Of a stretch of 64,000 nt of DNA, positions 59,371-64,000 are shown one piece after another; the first letter of the stretch is position 1; every line of letters starts with the position of its first letter. Source of the stretch: Calditrichota bacterium (GTDB taxonomy: Bacteria; Electryoneota; RPQS01). Both the position numbers and the translations under genes were made by a program. Location of the stretch: contig JACJVZ010000002.1 of NCBI GenBank assembly GCA_020637445.1, positions 434,001 to 498,000 of the forward strand, written 5' to 3'. The notes under the pieces are model-generated. The model was not told where the DNA came from, did no database searches, and worked only from the letters and a program-made list of their open reading frames with translations.

Positions 59371-61394
59371 GCGACCGTCGCGGACAGGCGATTGGCGCCG
59401 CGCTCTTCATGTTGTTCGCACTCGCGGGATGGGGGCCGTACTTCGTCGCGACCGCAACTTCGGGAGTGTATTTGTCGACTGCCGTGTTGTTGGGTGGATT
59501 CTTTGCAATCCTTGCGGCGGGTTTTACCTACGATGCTGCGGAACGACTGTTCGGAGAAGGAAAAGGAATCTACGCGGCAGCAGTGCTCTTGACTTTTCCT
59601 CCGGCGGGAATTGTGTTCAGCGAACCGCCGATGTTGTCGTATACGTCGATGATGTTTGTCGTGTCCGCATCGATGTGGTTTGCGGCACGGGCGACCAAGG
59701 CGTCACTGCGGGAATCTCTGTTCTTTATTGTACTCTTGAGCGGCGTCGCGTTTGCATCCTTCGGGCCGTGGCCCCCCGCGATTCTTTCGTTGGCGACACT
59801 TTTCGTATTGCGAGAACGCACCGGCACCGCACCACGGACGTTGCTGCTGGCTGCTGGAATTTCGTTATTGGGATTGGTCGCAAAACAGACGTTTCGTTTC
59901 GAGCTTCCAAGCGTCGCGGAGCGGGAGCCGGACATTGCATTGAGCGTCGTCGAATCAATCTTGCTGATCGCGCCGTGGTTTGCATTTGGTGTTCTTTCTA
60001 TCTTCCGCGCAAAAACATGGACACGCAACGTCGTTGTGGGAGTCATTGTTCTAACGGCTCTGCACGTCTATGTCGGTGGTGAGTGGATCGGTTTGGTCGG
60101 TGCCGGCGCGCCTTTGCTTGCGTTAGCGGTGACCTCCGCGCTGCTTGGTTGGTTTGAAGCGGAAACAGAAGGACGGGAGCGTGGAACAAGATGGACGGCG
60201 CTTCCGCTGATAGTTGTGTTGGTTGCATTTGTGATTGCGCGAATTGCAAATGCTGAAGGCATTGTGCTCAGCCGCAACTACGCGACAGTAGGACTGCTTA
60301 TCGCCGCGCTGTTGACAGTTTCGATGATTCGTGACGCGCGGCGCTGGGTGTTTGCGCTGCACGCGGCCGCTGGACTTTATGCTGGCGGGTTATGGTGGTA
60401 CTACTGGCAAGAAAATGCGGCCGAGACCTCGGAGATTTCAATTGATCTTGCTCCGTGGCTGCTCGTGATCGCGCTTCTTGCGCGAGCAGGAAGCACGTTT
60501 ATTTATGGAAGGCGGATGCCGAGGCGTTTGCGTGCGCCGGGGCCTCCGCATCGATTCGATCCCGTTGTCTTTCGCGTATTCTCCGATGTGCGCCGCAAAA
60601 CATGGGAGGGCACGCCGGTTGAAGTTTCGCCAAAGAGCCCTGAATGCGTGAAGTTTGCGATATTCGGGGACGTCGCTGGTGCCGAATCACCTTTCGCCGG
60701 CCGCAATTCCGGCTACTTTGCGTTTCAAAAACTCGCAAAAGATATCGAAGCGAACGGCGCTGAGTTCGCTGTCTCGACCGGAGATCTTGCTCCCAGGGCA
60801 ACGCACTTCGCATATCGACGATTGCGAAAGTTACTGAAGCGGATAACTGTGCCGCTGATTGCGACGCCGGGAAACCACGATATCGTTTTTCAGAGGAAAG
60901 TTCACGCGCAGTTTTTTCACGCGCTCTTCGGCAGCGACCACGGCGACGTGACGGTCGGGCCGGTCAGAATGATCTTGATCAACAACGCGTGGGGAAGTTT
61001 GTCCGACGAACAACTTACGTGGGTCGAAGAAACGCTCGCCAAAGAGTCGTCTGGTGTCGTGACGATAGTGTTTTGCCACAAACCGGTTTTCGATCCCCGC
61101 GAAGACACTTATTACGGCATGGAGCACCGTCCGCATGCCGAGCGGCTGCACGAACTTTTTGTTCAGCATCATGTCTCAGCCGTTTTTTCCGGCCACATTC
61201 ACAGCTTGCTTAACACGGAGAAAGACGGAGTCAACTATATCATTTCCGGCGGCGGCGGATCGAAATTGAAAACCGCGAACGACGCTCACCACTACTTGCA
61301 GTGTGAAGGAACGTCCGCAGGTTTGCTCGTGAATGCCGTTGCGATTGACACAGGTGAGACTCTACTTGAATTGAAGATTCCGGCACGCGCATGA
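59367..61394 (+). CDS. Membrane protein fused to calcineurin-like phosphoesterase
   Basis: 675 residues. Residues 1-390 carry about ten membrane segments (FMLFALAGWGPYFVATATSG, AVLLGGFFAILAAGFTY, LPLIVVLVAFVIARIA and others) resembling a GT-C-type membrane region, with no clear catalytic motif. Residues 425-675 are a metallophosphoesterase: motif I FAIFGDVAG (about 430), STGDLA (about 470), TPGNHD (about 500), VFCHKP, and FSGHIHS (about 608). Motif I is usually D-x-H; here it is D-V-A, so one metal ligand is missing. Possibly dephosphorylates a lipid-linked intermediate in the glycan pathway (inference). Overlaps both neighbours by 4 nt. Confidence 0.88.
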   Translation: MSDRRGQAIGAALFMLFALAGWGPYFVATATSGVYLSTAVLLGGFFAILAAGFTYDAAERLFGEGKGIYAAAVLLTFPPAGIVFSEPPMLSYTSMMFVVSASMWFAARATKASLRESLFFIVLLSGVAFASFGPWPPAILSLATLFVLRERTGTAPRTLLLAAGISLLGLVAKQTFRFELPSVAEREPDIALSVVESILLIAPWFAFGVLSIFRAKTWTRNVVVGVIVLTALHVYVGGEWIGLVGAGAPLLALAVTSALLGWFEAETEGRERGTRWTALPLIVVLVAFVIARIANAEGIVLSRNYATVGLLIAALLTVSMIRDARRWVFALHAAAGLYAGGLWWYYWQENAAETSEISIDLAPWLLVIALLARAGSTFIYGRRMPRRLRAPGPPHRFDPVVFRVFSDVRRKTWEGTPVEVSPKSPECVKFAIFGDVAGAESPFAGRNSGYFAFQKLAKDIEANGAEFAVSTGDLAPRATHFAYRRLRKLLKRITVPLIATPGNHDIVFQRKVHAQFFHALFGSDHGDVTVGPVRMILINNAWGSLSDEQLTWVEETLAKESSGVVTIVFCHKPVFDPREDTYYGMEHRPHAERLHELFVQHHVSAVFSGHIHSLLNTEKDGVNYIISGGGGSKLKTANDAHHYLQCEGTSAGLLVNAVAIDTGETLLELKIPARA

Positions 61395-62422
61395 AACTTT
61401 CTAAACCCGCGCAGAAACTCAATCCGAAAAAAGTATTGCTTGTGCAATTGCGCCGCATCGGAGATTGCGTACTTTGCACTCCAGCAATTCGCGCGGTAAA
61501 AGAGCAATTTCCTGACGCGAAGGTTGATTTCTTGGCGGAATATCCCGCCGAAGAAACTCTGAGAAACCATCCGGTAATCCGCAAACTTTGGGTCGCACCG
61601 GTTGGAGGGATTGCTGGATTTGTAGAACTTGTTCGCGGGCTAAGGCGCGAGCGCTACGATCTCGTCATTGATTTTTACTCTAATCCACGCAGCGCTCAGG
61701 CCGTGTTTCTCACGGGTGCGAAAGTGCGCGCGGGGCTCAAACGTCGTGGCAGAAGTTGGGCATACACGCATCACTTCATTGAAGAAGAGCCTGACCACAA
61801 CTCGTATGCCGTAGACCTTAGGCTGGATATGCTGAAGCTGTTGGGAATCCAACCGGGATCGCGGCGGCTTGATATTTACAGCGACGAGAATGACCGCGAA
61901 GCGAAAGCGAAAGCAAATCATCTACTCGATAGTTTGACGGGAATCGTGGTTGCGGTGGCGACGGGAAGCGCGAACGCGGCCAAGCGCTATCCGGCGGATT
62001 TGACGGCGCAAACGATTGAGCTTTTGCGAGCGTCGCACATGGAAGTGATCTTGACGAGCGGTCCGGGAGAAGAGGAGTTTGCTAAGAGAATTCTCACCAA
62101 ACTGTCAAAGCCTGTGCCGCATCTTTCTGACGCGCGCGTGCCTGAACTTGCGGCGCTATATCGACATTGCTCGTTGTATATCGGGCCGGACTCGGGACCG
62201 AAGCACGTTGCCGTTGCGTGCGGCATTCCCACTGTGACGATTTTCGGCCCGGGAAATCCCGACAACTGGAATGACAAAGAGAATTCAAGAAACCTCGTGA
62301 TTGCCGCTCCTTGCAGCTTCCGTCCGAAATGCGACGAACTTGAATGCGCGCGGCTCGGACATATCGCAACAATAACGCCGCGCGAAGTTCTCGGCGCGGC
62401 GTTGAAATTGCTGCTGGAATAG
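61391..62422 (+). CDS. Glycosyltransferase family 9 (heptosyltransferase-like)
   Basis: 343 residues. VLLVQLRRIGDCVLCTPAIR at the N-terminus and YIGPDSGPKHVAVACGIPTV with IFGPGNPDNW near the end are the GT9 hallmarks. These enzymes add heptose or related sugars to the LPS inner core, which supports the LPS-assembly reading of the operon. It is the last gene of the run, coupled by ATGA, and ends 9 bp from a convergent gene. Confidence 0.95.
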   Translation: MKLSKPAQKLNPKKVLLVQLRRIGDCVLCTPAIRAVKEQFPDAKVDFLAEYPAEETLRNHPVIRKLWVAPVGGIAGFVELVRGLRRERYDLVIDFYSNPRSAQAVFLTGAKVRAGLKRRGRSWAYTHHFIEEEPDHNSYAVDLRLDMLKLLGIQPGSRRLDIYSDENDREAKAKANHLLDSLTGIVVAVATGSANAAKRYPADLTAQTIELLRASHMEVILTSGPGEEEFAKRILTKLSKPVPHLSDARVPELAALYRHCSLYIGPDSGPKHVAVACGIPTVTIFGPGNPDNWNDKENSRNLVIAAPCSFRPKCDELECARLGHIATITPREVLGAALKLLLE

Positions 62423-62431
62423 GATAAGCTG

Positions 62432-62812
62432 TCAGTGTCCGCGCATCTTTTCGATGTCGCGGCGGTCTTTCTTGGTCGGACGACCTTTTTCTTTCTTGCC
62501 GGACTCGCGCCAGAGTTTGTTAGACTCTTCGATCTGACGAAACTTCTCGATCGTCGCATCGTCTGTGATTTCTTCGTACATGCGCGGGGCGTCTTTCTTG
62601 GAGAGATTGATGTCCGCCGCTTCGAGAATTCTGAACGTGCGGTAAAGTCCCTTCATGCGAATCTTGATCGTGACGCCTTCGTCCACGGTGTCGTGCGGAT
62701 CGGCAAACTTGTCGCCGACCATGATTTTGCCGTCTTTACAGGCGCTCGTCGCTTGCGTGCGGGACTTGAAAATGCGCGCGCGATGCAGCCAAATATCGAT
62801 ACGAAGTTTCAT
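62432..62812 (-). CDS. S4-domain RNA-binding protein (Hsp15-like)
   Basis: 126 residues. An S4 domain (MKLRIDIWLHRARIFKSRTQ, ACKDGKIMVGDKFADPHDTV, VTIKIRMKGLYRTFRILE) and a basic, Lys/Arg-rich tail (KKEKGRPTKKDRRDIEKM). Hsp15/HslR family proteins bind stalled 50S subunits with nascent tRNA and help recycle them. Overlaps the upstream gene by 4 nt (ATGA). Confidence 0.92.
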   Translation of the reverse strand: MKLRIDIWLHRARIFKSRTQATSACKDGKIMVGDKFADPHDTVDEGVTIKIRMKGLYRTFRILEAADINLSKKDAPRMYEEITDDATIEKFRQIEESNKLWRESGKKEKGRPTKKDRRDIEKMRGH

Positions 62813-63492
62813 TTCTTGGTGAGCCAGCGGTCGGCTGCCTGAATTGCGGCGGCAGTTTGTTCATCGGTGAAGCGCTCGTCGGCAAACATCGTGGCCAGCA
62901 CAGATACAAGCGTGGCGGGCAATACTTTGAAGGATTTTTCTTCGCCTTTAGCCAGCGCGGTGAGCACGAGCGGGAATTCCGTTAGGATTGCCACGACGCG
63001 CTCGACTTCGCCGTCCGTCGCCTCGAGCGCGGAGAAATCCATGCGCAGCGACGACAAATAGCCCGCAATGTTTTCCGCTTCGTGAACAAGCAGCGTCGCA
63101 AGCGACGTCAGCGCCCAGCCGTTCAAGCGGTTATCCACCGCGGCATCGTGAAACGAACAGATCTTGCTAAAGGCGGTTTCGCTCAGACCGTCGGCCCACC
63201 GTTCCTTATGAATCTCTTCGACGGCGGCCAAGCGAAATTCTTGTACGGCCATGTATGTAGACCACGAGGGAATAATCTCGAGGATCAAGTCAACCGCGTT
63301 TAGGACCGCCAGCGCGCGACCGCGCTCAGGAAATGAAAGAATCCGCCACAGCGCGTCTCGTGCGTCAGAAGGCCTGATGATTCGCGGCAATGAAAGTTCA
63401 GAAACCTCGGCGATAAGTTCGCGCGAGGGAGCTGCTTCGCCCGCGGCGTACGCCACGGCGCTTTCCAAAAATTGTTTGACCACTTTGTCCAT
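62809..63492 (-). CDS. Helical protein of unknown function
   Basis: 227 residues, all helical, no signal peptide or membrane span. The stretch ALWRILSFPERGRALAVLNA ... LILEIIPSWSTYMAVQEFRL resembles the C-terminal helical/HD region of tRNA nucleotidyltransferase and poly(A) polymerase (LL..LLPEW type), but no nucleotidyltransferase domain precedes it and no catalytic HD pair is clear. The link is a guess. It is coupled to the S4 gene, so an RNA-related role is plausible. Confidence 0.75.
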   Translation of the reverse strand: MDKVVKQFLESAVAYAAGEAAPSRELIAEVSELSLPRIIRPSDARDALWRILSFPERGRALAVLNAVDLILEIIPSWSTYMAVQEFRLAAVEEIHKERWADGLSETAFSKICSFHDAAVDNRLNGWALTSLATLLVHEAENIAGYLSSLRMDFSALEATDGEVERVVAILTEFPLVLTALAKGEEKSFKVLPATLVSVLATMFADERFTDEQTAAAIQAADRWLTKK

Positions 63493-63544
63493 GCCTGAAG
63501 ATACGACTTCTTACAACCATTTTCCACTACACATAGACTGAAAC

Positions 63545-64000
63545 ATGAAACGCTTGTCTTTTCTTTGCTTGCTATTCGCGTGGTCGGTTATTGCCGCCGC
63601 ACAACCGATGATTGACCATATTCGCGCGGACATCGAGTATCTTGCGGACGACGCCCGCGAAGGCCGGGGTATCGGCACCAAGGGTCTCGACGACGCGGCA
63701 AACTACATCGAAAACCAAATGAAAGATGCCGGACTTCAGCCAGCTTTTGACGGCTCCTATTTTCAAGAGTTCGAAATGGGCTGGGGCTTCACACTCGGTG
63801 AAAACAACTTCATCGTCTATAAGGGCGACACAATCGACACGGAGCACGGCGTGATGCCGACCGGATTTTCGGCTCCGGGCGAGGTGACGGGTCCCGTGAT
63901 CTTTGCGGGGTACGGAATCATCGCGCCGGAATTCGAGTACGATGATTTCGCGGACGTCGACGTAAAAGACGCGATCGTATTGTGCATGCGAAAGGAGCCG
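63545..64000 (+). CDS. M28-family peptidase, N-terminal part (runs off right edge)
   Basis: 152 codons visible. Signal peptide MKRLSFLCLLFAWSVIAAAQ, then IRADIEYLADDAREGRGIGT and LDDAANYIENQMKDAGLQPA, the usual start of secreted M28 zinc aminopeptidases. VTGPVIFAGYGIIAPEFEYD begins the inserted PA domain. The zinc-binding catalytic part lies beyond the edge. Divergent from the helical-protein gene with a 52-bp gap. Confidence 0.88.
   Translation, partial: MKRLSFLCLLFAWSVIAAAQPMIDHIRADIEYLADDAREGRGIGTKGLDDAANYIENQMKDAGLQPAFDGSYFQEFEMGWGFTLGENNFIVYKGDTIDTEHGVMPTGFSAPGEVTGPVIFAGYGIIAPEFEYDDFADVDVKDAIVLCMRKEP

Noticed and set aside
1..64000. tRNA or rRNA genes
   Set aside because: No cloverleaf with GGTTC-type arm plus acceptor pairing or rRNA core sequence was noticed on either strand by eye; a tRNA scan would settle this.

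Overview
The window reads as a chromosomal stretch of a Gram-negative bacterium of the Fibrobacteres-Chlorobi-Bacteroidetes (FCB) side of the tree, most likely an uncultured phylum of the Zixibacteria, KSB1, Calditrichaeota or Cloacimonetes kind. This is inference. The evidence is: seven secreted proteins ending in the YPNPFN-type C-terminal sorting domain (type IX secretion, FlgD-like Ig fold); a short 278-residue primary sigma factor like those of Bacteroidetes and Chlorobi; a CarboxypepD-TonB receptor; an outer-membrane beta-barrel protein; and LPS-type glycosyltransferases with an MsbA-like exporter. No rRNA, tRNA, CRISPR array, transposase or integrase was found.

Layout. 0-9 kb: secreted proteins, a homocysteine S-methyltransferase and a small unknown protein. 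9.6-10.2 kb: a histone-H1-like/SWIB protein. 11-18.5 kb: pyruvate dehydrogenase genes aceE, aceF and lpdA, with a tcmP-DUF5131 gene pair sitting between aceE and aceF, and a repeat-filled gap before lpdA. 18.5-23.9 kb: a membrane protein, a beta-barrel, DinB, tsaE, tsaB and a secreted repeat protein. 24-27.8 kb: a TonB receptor and a lipoprotein. 28-32.2 kb: primary sigma factor, an MBOAT/SGNH O-acylation pair and a pirin. 32.4-46.2 kb: a secretome region with FG-GAP, YCF48-like, Cys-rich, ChaN/EreA-like and sialidase-like proteins, plus an ECF sigma factor paired with a membrane protein that carries a sorting domain. 46.5-62.4 kb: a surface-polysaccharide cluster (methyltransferase, flippase, asparagine-synthase-like protein, four glycosyltransferases, MsbA-like ABC exporter, membrane-phosphoesterase fusion), interrupted by feoA-feoB and by a four-helix-bundle gene. 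62.4-64 kb: an S4 RNA-binding protein, an unknown helical protein and the start of an M28 peptidase.

The most unusual property is the density of short dispersed repeats. At least six palindromic families (called A to F here) and a family of tandem heptamer arrays (GGATGAA, GGAAAGA, TATGAAA and similar) fill the gaps. They also enter genes: a homocysteine methyltransferase, a TonB-receptor signal peptide, the linkers before two sorting domains, and several start and stop codons. The best candidates for something undescribed are the tcmP-DUF5131 pair in the pdh operon, the four-helix-bundle gene bracketed by inverted heptamer arrays, and the sigma-factor partner with a secretion-sorting domain.
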